From contig NZ_JBHTIF010000001.1 of assembly GCF_042677005.1 (NCBI RefSeq), forward strand, positions 1,612,001 to 1,676,000: a DNA stretch of 64,000 bases, in the 5' to 3' direction. Position 1 is the stretch's first letter; each line of letters opens with the position of its first letter. Shown piece after piece: positions 8,670 to 17,228 of the stretch. The notes beneath the pieces are model-generated. The model did not search any database. It saw only the letters and a program-made list of their open reading frames with translations, and was not told where the DNA came from. Source of the stretch: Lysobacter_I brunescens (GTDB taxonomy: Bacteria; Pseudomonadota; Gammaproteobacteria; Xanthomonadales; Xanthomonadaceae). The position numbers and the translations under genes are program-made.

Positions 8670-8700
8670 AAAAAAAGACGGCCCCTTGCGGGGCCGTCCT
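8670..8700 (-). terminator. Terminator of the TonB-receptor gene
   Basis: GACGGCCCC (8677-8685) and GGGGCCGTC (8690-8698) form a perfect 9-bp stem with a 4-nt loop. On the minus strand a run of seven T follows (complement of 8670-8676). It stands 40 bp past the receptor stop codon, a textbook Rho-independent terminator. Confidence 0.93.
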
Positions 8701-8739
8701 TGTGAAGCGAACCGGAAAATCCGATCGGAATGAATCCGA

Positions 8740-11628
8740 TCAGAACTTCTGGTTGTACTGCATGTACACGAAGCGGCCCGGGATCTCGTAGGACGGATCG
8801 AAGCTGTTCGCGAAGGTGGTGAAGGAGATCGGCGGATCCTTGGCGAACAGGTTGTTCACGCCAACGGTGATCTTGCCGTTCCACGGCGCCTTCCAGAAGA
8901 CGCTGACGTCGTGGTACGTGGTGCCGCCGATCTTGTTCTGCGAACCCGGCAGGTTGATGCCGGCCGAATCGGTGATGGCGTCGTTGCAGAGCTCGCCGAA
9001 ACCGTAGTCGTTGTAGTAGAACGGGCAGTCTTCTTCCTGACGCGAGAAGTAGCGGGTGAACCAGGTCGCACCCCAATCGCCCTTCGTCCAGCGGGCCATC
9101 AGGTTCGAACGCACGCGCCAGTTGTTGTTGCGGTCGAAGTAGTTGCCCGGGCCGCCGTTGCTCTCGTTCTCCGAGACGTAGGTCGTATCCAGCACGAAGC
9201 TGAAGTTGCCCAGCACGTTCTCCGGCAGGTTGTACGTGACCGTCATGTCCCAGCCTTCGACGAAGCTTTCGACGTCCGGATCGTTCTGCGGAACCTGGAG
9301 CAGGTTGATGATCTGGCCGCTCGGCGCGCGCTGCAGGCCGGCGAGGTTGCAGAGCGTCGGGTCACCGTCGATGACGCAGGAGTTCAGGATGGTCTGAGCG
9401 CCGCGGGTCAGGACGCTGTCGGTCAGGCTGATCTTCCACCAGTCGAGCGAGACGTTGAAGCCTTCGAGGAACGAGGGGCTCCACACCAGGCCGATCGTCT
9501 CGGTTTCCGAGCTTTCCGGGCCGAGGTTCGGGTTGCCGCCGACCGAGACGCGGATCTGACCGTTGCCCTGGTCGTAGCCACCCACCGGCACGCCCTGCGC
9601 ATGGCACACGGCCTGCTGGGCCGGGGTGAGGAGGTTGTAGCGACCGCCGAAGGTGGTCGAGCAGGGATCGGCGAGGGTCGGGAACGAGTCGGCCACGCCC
9701 GAGAACAGCTCGGAGATGGACGGCGCGCGGAAGCCTTCGGACCAGTTGGCGCGGAACATCAGGTCCTTGATCGGACGCCACTTGACGCCGAACTTGCCGT
9801 TGGTGGTGTCACCGAAGTTGCTGTAGTCCGAGTAACGGCCGGCGATGCTCAGTTCCAGTTCCTGGGCGCCGACGACGTCGCGCAGGATCGGAATCGCGAA
9901 CTCGAGGTAGGCTTCGTCGAGCTTGTAGCCACCCTTGGTCGGCGTGCGGGCGTTGCCGGTGGTGTTGCCCGAGGCGATCAGGGCATCGGGCTGGTCGAAG
10001 CCGGACTCGGTGCGGTGTTCGACACCGAACGCGAACGACAGCATGCCGCCCGGCAGTTCGACGATTTCACCCGAGACGTTGGCGTAGTACTGCTTCATCT
10101 TGTAGCCGAACTCGTCGTGCGCGACGAAGCTCGAGAAGGCCAGCATTTCCGGGGTGATCGAGCCCGGGCCACCGAGCAGGTTCAGCGGGACGCAGCCGGC
10201 GATCGCGGTCGCGGCGTTGCCGGGGGTCGTGACGCAGGTCGGGATGCCGCCGACCAGCATCGACGGGCCGAGGGCCTGACGCAGGGCGAGCAGGTTGAAC
10301 AGACCATTGGTCGTGTCGTTCTGGTCGTTGCGGCCGTACACCATGCCGGCGTCCCAGGTGAAGTAACGGTCACCCAGTTCGAACGAACCTTCGATGCCGC
10401 CATTGAAACCGAAGGTGTCGACGTTCTGGTTGAACGAACGGCCACCGGTTTCCACGGCACGGCGCTGGACGTGGCTGACGTCGCGGCCGAAGGGGTTGTA
10501 GATGTTGTTGGCGCTGATCGAGATCGTGCGCGCGATCGCGCCGGCGCCGGGGCCGGTGCCGAGCACGATCGGCATGGCGGCGAGCAGCTGCTCCGAACGA
10601 CGGTTGTTGTACGTACCGGTGATGAAGACGCGGGTGTTGTCGGTCAGGTTCAGCGTGGCGCGGCCGAACATCGACTTGCGCTCCTGCGGCGTGACCAGGT
10701 AGTTGTCCGGCGCGAAGTTGTAGATGTCGTTCGGCGAGCTCGGCGGCAGGATGAAGTTGCGCCAGCCATTGCCGGTGGTGCCCGGGTTGTAGGTGAACTG
10801 GCCACCGCTGCCGTCCGGACGGGTCTGCGTGCCCGAACAGGTGCCGGCCGTGAAGGTGCCGTTACATACGGCGAAGCGGCCGCCCGGGGTGGTGGAGCTG
10901 CCCAGCGCGGTGCCGGTGCCGATGATCGGCTCCGAGGAGATGTAGCGGTCGCCCGCCATCACCGGATCTTCCTTCACGTAGCCCATGCCGAACATCACGC
11001 TGAAGCGATCGTCGGAGGTGCCGATGGTCAGGTCGTAGGACTGACGGGTGCCGTCGCCTTCGGTGAATTCGCCCATGTAGGCGTTGAATTCGGCGCCCTG
11101 GTAGTCGGTGCGCAGGATGACGTTGACCACGCCCGCGATGGCGTCCGACCCGTAGATGACCGAGGCGCCGTCCTTCAGGACTTCGATGCGCTCGACTGCG
11201 GCGGTCGGGATGGTGTTCAGGTCGACGGCGCCGCCGAGACCGGTGCCGGCCACCCAGCGACGGCCGTTGACCAGCACGAGGGTGCGGTTCGAGCCGAGGG
11301 TACGCAGGCTGACGCGGGTTTCGCCGTTGCCACCGTTGTTGTTGGTGGTGTTCAGCGCCGAGCCGTTGGCCGTGATGTTCTGGATCACGTCGCCAACCGA
11401 GGTCAGGCCCTGGGCCTGGATGTCTTCGCGGGTGAGTTCGAAGATCGGCTGCTGGGTTTCGGTTTCGGCGCGACGGACGATGCGCGAACCGGTGACGGTG
11501 ATGGTGTCGAGCTCTTCGCTGCCCTTGTCGCTGTCCTGGGCGAACGCGACGCCGGAGCCGACGAGGGCGGAGGTGCCCGCGATCGCGAGGGTGATCGCGT
11601 TGCGGAGCTTGTTGGTCTTAAAGGTCAT
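8740..11628 (-). CDS. TonB-dependent outer-membrane receptor
   Basis: A 962-residue outer-membrane transporter energised by TonB-ExbB-ExbD. It has a signal peptide ending near SGVAFA-QDSD, a TonB box in the LDTITVTGSRI segment, a plug domain with SLRTLGSNRTLVLVNGRRW and AVERIEVLKDGASVIYG, then a long beta-barrel ending in aromatic Phe (YMQYNQKF), as outer-membrane insertion requires. The ligand is unknown. The start MTFKTNKL at 11628 is chosen over an ATG 15 nt upstream because the signal peptide begins there and GAGAGAGAAG precedes it. The neighbouring oxygenase, sulfotransferases and a small secreted protein resembling the barrel terminus suggest one locus. Its terminator is present. Confidence 0.93.
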   Translation of the reverse strand: MTFKTNKLRNAITLAIAGTSALVGSGVAFAQDSDKGSEELDTITVTGSRIVRRAETETQQPIFELTREDIQAQGLTSVGDVIQNITANGSALNTTNNNGGNGETRVSLRTLGSNRTLVLVNGRRWVAGTGLGGAVDLNTIPTAAVERIEVLKDGASVIYGSDAIAGVVNVILRTDYQGAEFNAYMGEFTEGDGTRQSYDLTIGTSDDRFSVMFGMGYVKEDPVMAGDRYISSEPIIGTGTALGSSTTPGGRFAVCNGTFTAGTCSGTQTRPDGSGGQFTYNPGTTGNGWRNFILPPSSPNDIYNFAPDNYLVTPQERKSMFGRATLNLTDNTRVFITGTYNNRRSEQLLAAMPIVLGTGPGAGAIARTISISANNIYNPFGRDVSHVQRRAVETGGRSFNQNVDTFGFNGGIEGSFELGDRYFTWDAGMVYGRNDQNDTTNGLFNLLALRQALGPSMLVGGIPTCVTTPGNAATAIAGCVPLNLLGGPGSITPEMLAFSSFVAHDEFGYKMKQYYANVSGEIVELPGGMLSFAFGVEHRTESGFDQPDALIASGNTTGNARTPTKGGYKLDEAYLEFAIPILRDVVGAQELELSIAGRYSDYSNFGDTTNGKFGVKWRPIKDLMFRANWSEGFRAPSISELFSGVADSFPTLADPCSTTFGGRYNLLTPAQQAVCHAQGVPVGGYDQGNGQIRVSVGGNPNLGPESSETETIGLVWSPSFLEGFNVSLDWWKISLTDSVLTRGAQTILNSCVIDGDPTLCNLAGLQRAPSGQIINLLQVPQNDPDVESFVEGWDMTVTYNLPENVLGNFSFVLDTTYVSENESNGGPGNYFDRNNNWRVRSNLMARWTKGDWGATWFTRYFSRQEEDCPFYYNDYGFGELCNDAITDSAGINLPGSQNKIGGTTYHDVSVFWKAPWNGKITVGVNNLFAKDPPISFTTFANSFDPSYEIPGRFVYMQYNQKF

Positions 11629-11656
11629 TTCTTCTCTCTCCAAGTGAGTCTTGGGT

Positions 11657-11668
11657 TTCCCATGGGAA
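11657..11668. promoter_or_regulatory. 12-bp palindrome in the receptor leader
   Basis: TTCCCATGGGAA is a perfect palindrome centred about 34 bp before the TonB-receptor start. It could be an operator or a leader hairpin; no known regulator motif is recognised. Confidence 0.25.
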
Positions 11669-11809
11669 CCTGATCCCGTGCCGCCGGATGGACGCGCGCG
11701 CGGACAAGGCCGGGGCCGATAGTAGCCCCACTCGGAGAAAAATTAAAGTGTTGTTAATGCGCGTCTGTCGGACTCGCCCGGACCCCTGTCAAGCCCTTTC
11801 GGAGCGGGC

Positions 11810-12655
11810 TTAGAGGTCCTGTTCGTAGCGGACGTAGGGCACGGCGCCCTCGTCCTCGCCCTGCTCGGTGGCCGGGGCGAACGGGTTCTTGCCGCGGGTC
11901 ACCAGGTTGTCGGCACCCACGGTGAGCTGGCCGCTCCAGGGGGTCCGCCAGCTCAGGCCGAGGCCCATGCTGCTCCAGCGGTGCTGGCCGGGGGTGTCGA
12001 CCACTTCCCCGATGACGTTGACGCCGAAGTTGCCGACGCCGCCGCCCAGGTTGAGCTGGCGGGCTGTCCAGCGGTTGCTGAAACCCGGGATCTCTGACGG
12101 CGCCTGGAGGCGGGCCTTGGCGACCGTGCCGGCGATGGAGATGTAGCCTTCGCGGGGCAGGGCCTTCTGGCTGAAGATGGTGATGTCGTTGACGTCGATC
12201 CGGCCGTTGCCGCCGCTGCCCGGGGCCAGCCAGGCGGGCATGGTCGTCCGGGTGCTGCCCCCGCCGATGCCGACCTGCGTGCCGTTGCGCTGGAAGATCG
12301 CCGCCGCGCCGGTGCGGCGCTGGGTGGCGGGGATCGAGGCGAGGACGCAGTTGTCGGCGAGGTTGGTCAGGGCCGAACTCAGGCCCTGCTTGCGGTCGCA
12401 GAGCAGGCCGAGGGAGTCGCCGGCGCTGAGGCCGAAGGTGGTGTCGAGATGGCGGACGCCGAAGCGGGCCAGTGTGCGGGACTTGGCCAGATCGGTCGGT
12501 TCGAGGACCACGACCGCTTCGATGGCGCCGCTTGACTTGTTCCACACCGGGAGCTCGACGCGATCGCTGCCCGTGCGCGACTGGGCATGCGCGCCCGCAA
12601 CCACGCCGAAGGCGAGGGTCAGGAGCAGCGGCAGTCGGCGGAGGGTCAGGTGCAT
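11810..12655 (-). CDS. Small secreted protein resembling a TonB-receptor C-terminus
   Basis: A 281-residue protein with a clear signal peptide (MHLTLRRLPLLLTLAFG... cut near GAHA-QS). No plug domain or TonB box is visible. Its last 45 residues (WRTPWSGQLTVGADNLV, then PYVRYEQDL) parallel the end of the adjacent receptor (WKAPWNGKITVGVNNLF, then YMQYNQKF): the final barrel strands with the Asn-Leu turn. The middle is rich in short polar/aromatic alternations (GGVGNFGVNVIGEVVD; SSMGLGLSW) expected of beta strands. It lacks the usual terminal Phe. It could be a small barrel, a receptor partner or a degenerate receptor remnant. It precedes the receptor gene in the same direction by about 180 bp. 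Confidence 0.7.
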   Translation of the reverse strand: MHLTLRRLPLLLTLAFGVVAGAHAQSRTGSDRVELPVWNKSSGAIEAVVVLEPTDLAKSRTLARFGVRHLDTTFGLSAGDSLGLLCDRKQGLSSALTNLADNCVLASIPATQRRTGAAAIFQRNGTQVGIGGGSTRTTMPAWLAPGSGGNGRIDVNDITIFSQKALPREGYISIAGTVAKARLQAPSEIPGFSNRWTARQLNLGGGVGNFGVNVIGEVVDTPGQHRWSSMGLGLSWRTPWSGQLTVGADNLVTRGKNPFAPATEQGEDEGAVPYVRYEQDL

Positions 12656-12789
12656 GCTGGCGGATCGGACCGGTGAGGGCCGGTCGAGTTCCCCGGAACG
12701 TTCGTGATTCAGGCGATCAGGCTATCAGATTTATGGTTCTTTAACAATCGTGCGCCTGTCGCGATCTGGCGAAAAGGGCGTGACAGGCG

Positions 12790-13692
12790 TCACTGGAGGC
12801 GGTCGGGTGCGCCATGGGTCGCGGGGGGCGAGAACAGGCCGTCGATGTCGTCCTGGTTGAAACGATACGCCTGTCCGCAGAATTCGCAGTGGACGTCGAT
12901 CGCGCCGTCGTTGGCTTCGGCCGCCGACCGGGCTTCGGACTCGCCGAGGGATTCGAGCATCCCCGAGACCCGTTCGCGCGAGCAGGAGCAGCCGAAGCGC
13001 AGCGGCTTGACGCCGAGCACCTGCGCGCCGTCTTCGTGGAACAGCCGGTGCAGCAGCAGGTCCGCCGGGGTGTCGAGCAGCTCCTGCGCGCCGAGGGTCT
13101 CGAACAGGGCGCTGGCGTGTTCCCAGCCCTGTTCGTCGCCGCCGTCGCCGGGCAGGGTCTGCAGCATCAGCCCGGCCACGCGCTCTGCGTCGGCGGCGAG
13201 CAGGAGCCGGGTCGGTAGCTGCTCGGACTGGCGGAAATAGCCTTCGAACGCTTCGGACAGGGTGTCGGCGTCGAGTCCGACGAGCCCCTGGTAGCGGGTC
13301 GGGTCCTGGCCGCGCGCGCCGGGGTTTTCGATGGTGATCGCCAGCAGCGCGTCGTCGCCGAGGGCTTGGAGGCTGTGCACGTCGGCGTTGCGGCCCTCTT
13401 CCACGCGCGCAATGCCACGCAGGGTGCCGGCGGCGGTGCATTCGGCGAAGAGGGTGCGCAGGGCGCCGTCGCCGCGCAGCTGGATCGACAGCCGGCCATC
13501 GACCTTGACGTGACCGGTGAACAGGGCGGAGGCGGCGATGGCCTGGCCGAGCAGATCGGCGACGGCGGCCGGGTACTCGGCGCGGCTGCGGATCTGCTGC
13601 CAGGTGTCGTCGAGCCGCACGTGCACGCCGCGCACGCCGGCCTGTTCGAGCAGGAATCGGGTCAGGTGGTCGTTGGGGGCGTCGTGGGTCAT
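12790..13692 (-). CDS. hslO: Redox-regulated chaperone Hsp33
   Basis: A cytoplasmic holdase activated by oxidation: a C-terminal zinc centre releases zinc and forms disulfides under bleach or peroxide stress. At 300 residues the length is typical. The four zinc cysteines are at 235, 237 (CSC) and 269, 272 (CEFC), the Hsp33 pattern CxC...CxxC. The start MTHDAPNDHLTRF at 13692 aligns with the family; the frame extends upstream only with low-complexity residues. It is divergent from mtgA with 93 bp between. An inverted repeat CGCCTGTC/GACAGGCG (12753-12789) begins right at the stop but lacks a T tract. Confidence 0.95.
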   Translation of the reverse strand: MTHDAPNDHLTRFLLEQAGVRGVHVRLDDTWQQIRSRAEYPAAVADLLGQAIAASALFTGHVKVDGRLSIQLRGDGALRTLFAECTAAGTLRGIARVEEGRNADVHSLQALGDDALLAITIENPGARGQDPTRYQGLVGLDADTLSEAFEGYFRQSEQLPTRLLLAADAERVAGLMLQTLPGDGGDEQGWEHASALFETLGAQELLDTPADLLLHRLFHEDGAQVLGVKPLRFGCSCSRERVSGMLESLGESEARSAAEANDGAIDVHCEFCGQAYRFNQDDIDGLFSPPATHGAPDRLQ

Positions 13693-13785
13693 GGCGTGTC
13701 CGGGGGTGAATGCGGGCGGCGGCTTCACGGATAATGCCGGAGCCGCGCGTGCGGTGGAGTCGAGGTTCGGGGGAGACCGCACAAC

Positions 13786-14541
13786 ATGGGGCTGAACGAG
13801 GCAGATTCAAAGGCGGCGGCGCAGGCCGTCGCAGCGGCGCCGCCGAAACGTCGCCGCTGGTGGCGTCGCCTGCTCTGGCTGCCGGTGTGGTTCGTGGCGT
13901 TCACGGTGCTGCAGGTGCTGGTGCTGCGCTTCGTGGACCCGCCGTTCTCGATGATGATGGCCGAGCGCCAGGTCGAGGCGTTCTTCGGCGGCGAGGACGA
14001 ATTCGTCCTGTATTACGACTGGCGCGATGCCGAGCAGATCTCGAAGCAGTTGCCGCTGGCGCTGGTCGCGGCAGAGGACCAGCATTTCCCGACCCACAAC
14101 GGCTTCGATTTCGCCGCGATCGAAAAGGCGCGCACGAACAATGCGAAGGGTCGGAAGGTGCGCGGCGGCAGCACGATCAGCCAGCAGCTGGCGAAGAACC
14201 TGTTCCTGTGGCGCGGCCGCAGCTGGGTGCGCAAGGGGCTGGAGGCCTGGTACACGGTGCTGATCGAGGCACTGTGGCCGAAGTCGCGGATCATGGAGGT
14301 GTACGTCAACGTGATCGAGTACGGCGACGGTGTCTATGGCGCGCAGGCGGCGTCGCGCCGGTTCTTCGGCAAGGATGCGTCGCGGCTGGGTCCGGCCGAG
14401 GCCGCGCGGCTGGCGGCGGTGCTGCCCAATCCGCGCAAGTACAACGCCGCCAAACCCGGCCCGTACGTCCAGCGCCGGACCCGGGCTATCCAGCGCCAGA
14501 TGCGCGCGCTGGGCGGGCCGGGCTACGTGGCGTTCGATTGA
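13786..14541 (+). CDS. mtgA: Monofunctional peptidoglycan transglycosylase
   Basis: Polymerises lipid II glycan strands in the periplasm. The 251-residue protein has one N-terminal membrane anchor (about residues 28-50, after an R-R-R-W-W-R-R cytoplasmic patch) and a family-51 glycosyltransferase domain: AAEDQHFPTHNGFD with the catalytic Glu, RGGSTISQQLAKNLFLW, VNVIEYGDGVYGAQAASR and LAAVLPNPRKYN. No transpeptidase domain follows, which separates it from bifunctional PBPs. A glycosyltransferase gene starts 41 bp downstream in the same direction. Confidence 0.96.
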   Translation: MGLNEADSKAAAQAVAAAPPKRRRWWRRLLWLPVWFVAFTVLQVLVLRFVDPPFSMMMAERQVEAFFGGEDEFVLYYDWRDAEQISKQLPLALVAAEDQHFPTHNGFDFAAIEKARTNNAKGRKVRGGSTISQQLAKNLFLWRGRSWVRKGLEAWYTVLIEALWPKSRIMEVYVNVIEYGDGVYGAQAASRRFFGKDASRLGPAEAARLAAVLPNPRKYNAAKPGPYVQRRTRAIQRQMRALGGPGYVAFD

Positions 14542-14582
14542 GCGCCTTGAGCAGGGGCCGGGCCCGCGTAGACTCCATATAT

Positions 14583-15641
14583 ATGTCTCTTCCCCCATCC
14601 TGCGAACGTCTGACCGTCGTCGTCGCCGCCTACAACGAGGCGGAGGCCCTGCCAGCCCTGCATCCCCGGATCGTGGCGGTGCTGGACGCGCTGGCGAGCG
14701 AGGGCGTGGACGGCGGCGTGCTGTATGTCGACGACGGCAGCCGCGACCGCACCTGGGCGGTGCTGGACGACCTGGCGGCCGCCGACCCGCGGGTGTCGCT
14801 GCTGCGGCTGAGCCGCAACTTCGGCAAGGAGGCGGCGCTGACCGCCGGCCTCGACCAGGTGCACGACGGCGCTGCGGTGATCCTGGACGCCGACGGCCAG
14901 GATCCGCCGGAGCTGATCCCGCAGTTCGTGGCGAAGTGGCGCGAAGGCTACGACGACGTCCACGGCACGCGCATCGAGCGCGAGGGCGAGACCTGGTTCA
15001 AGCGCGCGACCGCACACGGTTTCTACCGGCTGATGCAGCGGCTGTCGAAAACCCCCATTCCCACCGACACCGGCGATTTCCGCCTGCTGTCGCCGCGTTC
15101 GCTGGAGGCCCTGCGCCTGCTGCGCGAGCGCCATCGCTTCATGAAGGGCCTGTTCGGCTGGGTCGGCTTCCACCAGGTCTCGGTGCCGTACCGGCGCGAG
15201 GCCCGCGTGGCCGGGCGCAGCAAGTTCAACGCGTGGAAGCTGTGGAACTTCGCGCTGGAGGGCGTGACCAGCTTTTCGACCGCGCCGCTGCGGGTGGCGA
15301 CCTACGTCGGCGTGCTGACCGCGCTGCTGGCGTTCGTCTACGCGCTGTGGGTCGTGGTCAAGGCGATGCTCTGGGGCGACCCGGTGGCGGGCTGGCCGAC
15401 GATGATGACCGTGATCCTGCTGCTGGGCGGCGTGCAGCTGATGGCGCTGGGCATGATCGGCGAGTACCTCGGCCGGCTGTACGAGGAATCCAAGCAGCGC
15501 CCGCTTTACCTGGTGGATCGCTGGCGGCCTGCGGCGGGAGTATCCTCTGGAGGCATCGCCCCTGGAGGAGAACGCCCGCATGCGTACCGTCCGTCAGCTG
15601 CTGGACGCCAAGAGCCCGGCGATCCACGCGATCCGGCCTGA
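14583..15641 (+). CDS. GtrB/DPM1-like membrane glycosyltransferase
   Basis: A 352-residue family-2 glycosyltransferase of the polyisoprenyl-phosphate type, which transfers a sugar from a nucleotide donor to undecaprenyl phosphate. Seen are VVVAAYNEAEALP at the N-terminus, YVDDGSRDRTW, LSRNFGKEAALTAGLDQV, the metal-binding DADGQDPPELIP, and two C-terminal membrane helices (about residues 240-265 and 275-300), then GMIGEYLGRLYEESKQRPLY. The last 20 or so residues overlap the following CBS gene by 62 bp in another frame. The start ATG 14583 lies in an ATATATATG run without a strong ribosome binding site. The sugar and final glycan are not predictable from sequence. Confidence 0.88.
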   Translation: MSLPPSCERLTVVVAAYNEAEALPALHPRIVAVLDALASEGVDGGVLYVDDGSRDRTWAVLDDLAAADPRVSLLRLSRNFGKEAALTAGLDQVHDGAAVILDADGQDPPELIPQFVAKWREGYDDVHGTRIEREGETWFKRATAHGFYRLMQRLSKTPIPTDTGDFRLLSPRSLEALRLLRERHRFMKGLFGWVGFHQVSVPYRREARVAGRSKFNAWKLWNFALEGVTSFSTAPLRVATYVGVLTALLAFVYALWVVVKAMLWGDPVAGWPTMMTVILLLGGVQLMALGMIGEYLGRLYEESKQRPLYLVDRWRPAAGVSSGGIAPGGERPHAYRPSAAGRQEPGDPRDPA

Positions 15642-16008
15642 AGCCCCCGTCCTCGACGCCATCCGCCTGATGGCCGATGCGCACATTGGCGCGGTGCTGG
15701 TGATGGATGGGCCGCGACTGGTCGGCATCCTCTCCGAGCGCGATTACGCACGGAAGGTCGTGCTGCAGGGACGGTCGTCCGCCGACACGCCGGTGCGCGA
15801 CATCATGACCGCGCGCGTCTTCACCGCCACGCCCGCCGACACCTCCGACCGCTGCATGCAGGTGATGACCGAGCATCGCATTCGCCACCTGCCCGTGCTC
15901 GACGGCGACGACGTGGTCGGCGTGGTGTCGATCGGCGACCTGGTGAAGGCGGTGATCGAGGACCAGCGGGTGGAGCTGGATTCGCTGCAGCGGTATATCG
16001 CGGGGTGA
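15580..16008 (+). CDS. Tandem CBS-domain protein
   Basis: A 142-residue protein made almost entirely of two CBS domains (about residues 10-65 and 75-135). Signature parts are AIRLMADAHIGAVLVMDG, LVGILSERDYARKV and RIRHLPVLDGDDVVGVVSIGDLVKAVI. CBS pairs bind adenosyl ligands such as AMP, ATP or SAM and regulate partners; stand-alone forms like this have no fixed function. GGAGGAG lies 10 nt before the ATG. It overlaps the 3' end of the glycosyltransferase gene by 62 bp, so translation may be coupled. Confidence 0.9.
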   Translation: MRTVRQLLDAKSPAIHAIRPEAPVLDAIRLMADAHIGAVLVMDGPRLVGILSERDYARKVVLQGRSSADTPVRDIMTARVFTATPADTSDRCMQVMTEHRIRHLPVLDGDDVVGVVSIGDLVKAVIEDQRVELDSLQRYIAG

Positions 16009-16015
16009 TGGGGCT

Positions 16016-16279
16016 ATGGTCAAACATACGATCGTTATGGAAAGAGTAGCCGCTGATTCGTTGAATACAGCAGCTTTTTTCGATTCTGATGAATTTGCAG
16101 CTGAGGCTCTAAATGCCTTGAGTCAGATCGCCGGCGTGCGAGACATCGAAATCGTTTCAAACGATAGTGTTTTGGTGACAGCTACATATGTTTGGGAAGG
16201 CGGTGCTCACTATGACCATACGGATGAACATCTCCTTCAATTTGGTTTGCAGCGTGTCTGGCCAAATGCTCAGGCGTGA
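16016..16279 (+). CDS. Orphan 87-residue protein in AT-rich DNA
   Basis: I do not recognise the family. The 87-residue product is acidic and ends EHLLQFGLQRVWPNAQA. Its base composition is clearly richer in A+T than the flanking genes (TTGAATACAGCAGC, GAAATCGTTTCAAACG), a sign of recent transfer. It follows the CBS gene by 7 bp. ATG 16016 is taken; an internal ATG at 16037 is possible. Aromatic and acidic residues near the end (WEGGAHYDHTDEHLL) recall small immunity-type or cassette proteins, but nothing supports that directly. Confidence 0.55.
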   Translation: MVKHTIVMERVAADSLNTAAFFDSDEFAAEALNALSQIAGVRDIEIVSNDSVLVTATYVWEGGAHYDHTDEHLLQFGLQRVWPNAQA

Positions 16280-16496
16280 CATTCGTTGAGAGCTGATTTC
16301 CTCAGTGTCAGTAGGTCGTAGGGAGGTACCCGCGAAGCGGATGCCGCCGCGCTCCGTGGACACGTGAATGCCGCCGACCATCGTCAGTCAGGCGGAATCT
16401 CCTTCGGCGGTTCCGGCCTACGCCTCCGCCGCCTCCGCACACCGACTATTCGCCCTCCATCGCCCGCTTTATGCTGTCGCGCGAAAAGGGGATGCC

Positions 16497-17228
16497 ATGA
16501 GCAGCAGTTGCCTTGTCGAGAAGATCGGTTACCACCTGCGCCTGTCCGAGCCGGACAAGGCGTTGCTGGCGCGGCTGGAGGAGGCGGAGGAGCCGGTGTC
16601 GGCGGGCGCGCAGGTGCGCGAGGCGGGCAGCACGGTGGAGCACATGTACGTGGTGCGGGCGGGCTGGTTCTACGACCACGTGCTGCTGCCGGATGGCCGT
16701 CGCCAGGTGCTGCACCTCCACTATCCCGGCGACATCGTCGGCCTGCCGGAGATTCCGTTCGCGCGGACCGGCGCGGCGCTGACCAGCGCCACCGGGGGCG
16801 TGCTGTGCCCGTTCCCCAAGCAGGCGCTGGACCAGGTGTTCGAGCGCGCGCCGCGCCTGGCTGCGCTGCTCTTCAGCATCGGCATGGTCGAGCACGCGGT
16901 GCTGGCCGATCGCATCCGCGTGATCGGGCGCATGGGCGCGCGCGAGCGGGTGGCGCATTTCCTGCTCGAAGTCGTCTCGCGACTGCGCGTGACCCGGCGC
17001 GATCTCGGTGCGCGCTTCGAGTTGCCGCTGACCCAGGCGGTGATCGGCGACGCGGTGGGCCTGAGCAACGTCTACGTCAGCCGCGCGCTGTCGCAGCTGG
17101 AAGCGTCCGGCGCGATCCGCCGTCGCGGCCGGAACATCGAATTGCTCGACGAGCCCGGGATGAAGCGGGAGGTCGATTTCGAGGATCGCCACTTCCGCAT
17201 CGACACTTCGTGGTTTCCCGCCAGCTGA
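16497..17228 (+). CDS. Crp/Fnr-family transcriptional regulator
   Basis: A 243-residue regulator: a cyclic-nucleotide-type beta-roll (about residues 20-135; AGSTVEHMYVVRAGWFYDH, LHLHYPGDIVGLPEI), a long dimerisation helix, and a Crp-type helix-turn-helix (LTQAVIGDAVGLSNVYVSRA, about residues 178-200). The N-terminal Cys cluster of oxygen-sensing Fnr is absent (a single Cys at residue 5), so the signal is probably not an iron-sulfur cluster. The start MSSSCLVEKIGYHLRLS was chosen because it matches the family; the frame is open upstream into non-coding-like sequence. Confidence 0.9.
   Translation: MSSSCLVEKIGYHLRLSEPDKALLARLEEAEEPVSAGAQVREAGSTVEHMYVVRAGWFYDHVLLPDGRRQVLHLHYPGDIVGLPEIPFARTGAALTSATGGVLCPFPKQALDQVFERAPRLAALLFSIGMVEHAVLADRIRVIGRMGARERVAHFLLEVVSRLRVTRRDLGARFELPLTQAVIGDAVGLSNVYVSRALSQLEASGAIRRRGRNIELLDEPGMKREVDFEDRHFRIDTSWFPAS

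Noticed and set aside
11760..11806. Terminator after the small receptor-like gene (AAGCCC/GGGCTT hairpin)
   Set aside because: The stem is only 6 bp and no T tract follows, so I did not list it.
13710..15641. A 643-residue plus-strand frame that could be read as an mtgA-glycosyltransferase fusion
   Set aside because: The first part is out of frame with mtgA; only the part from 14583 encodes the glycosyltransferase.
16280..16496. A mobile-element scar before the Crp/Fnr gene (two ATGCCGCCG copies)
   Set aside because: The repeats are 9 bp and imperfect outside the core; no terminal inverted repeats are seen.
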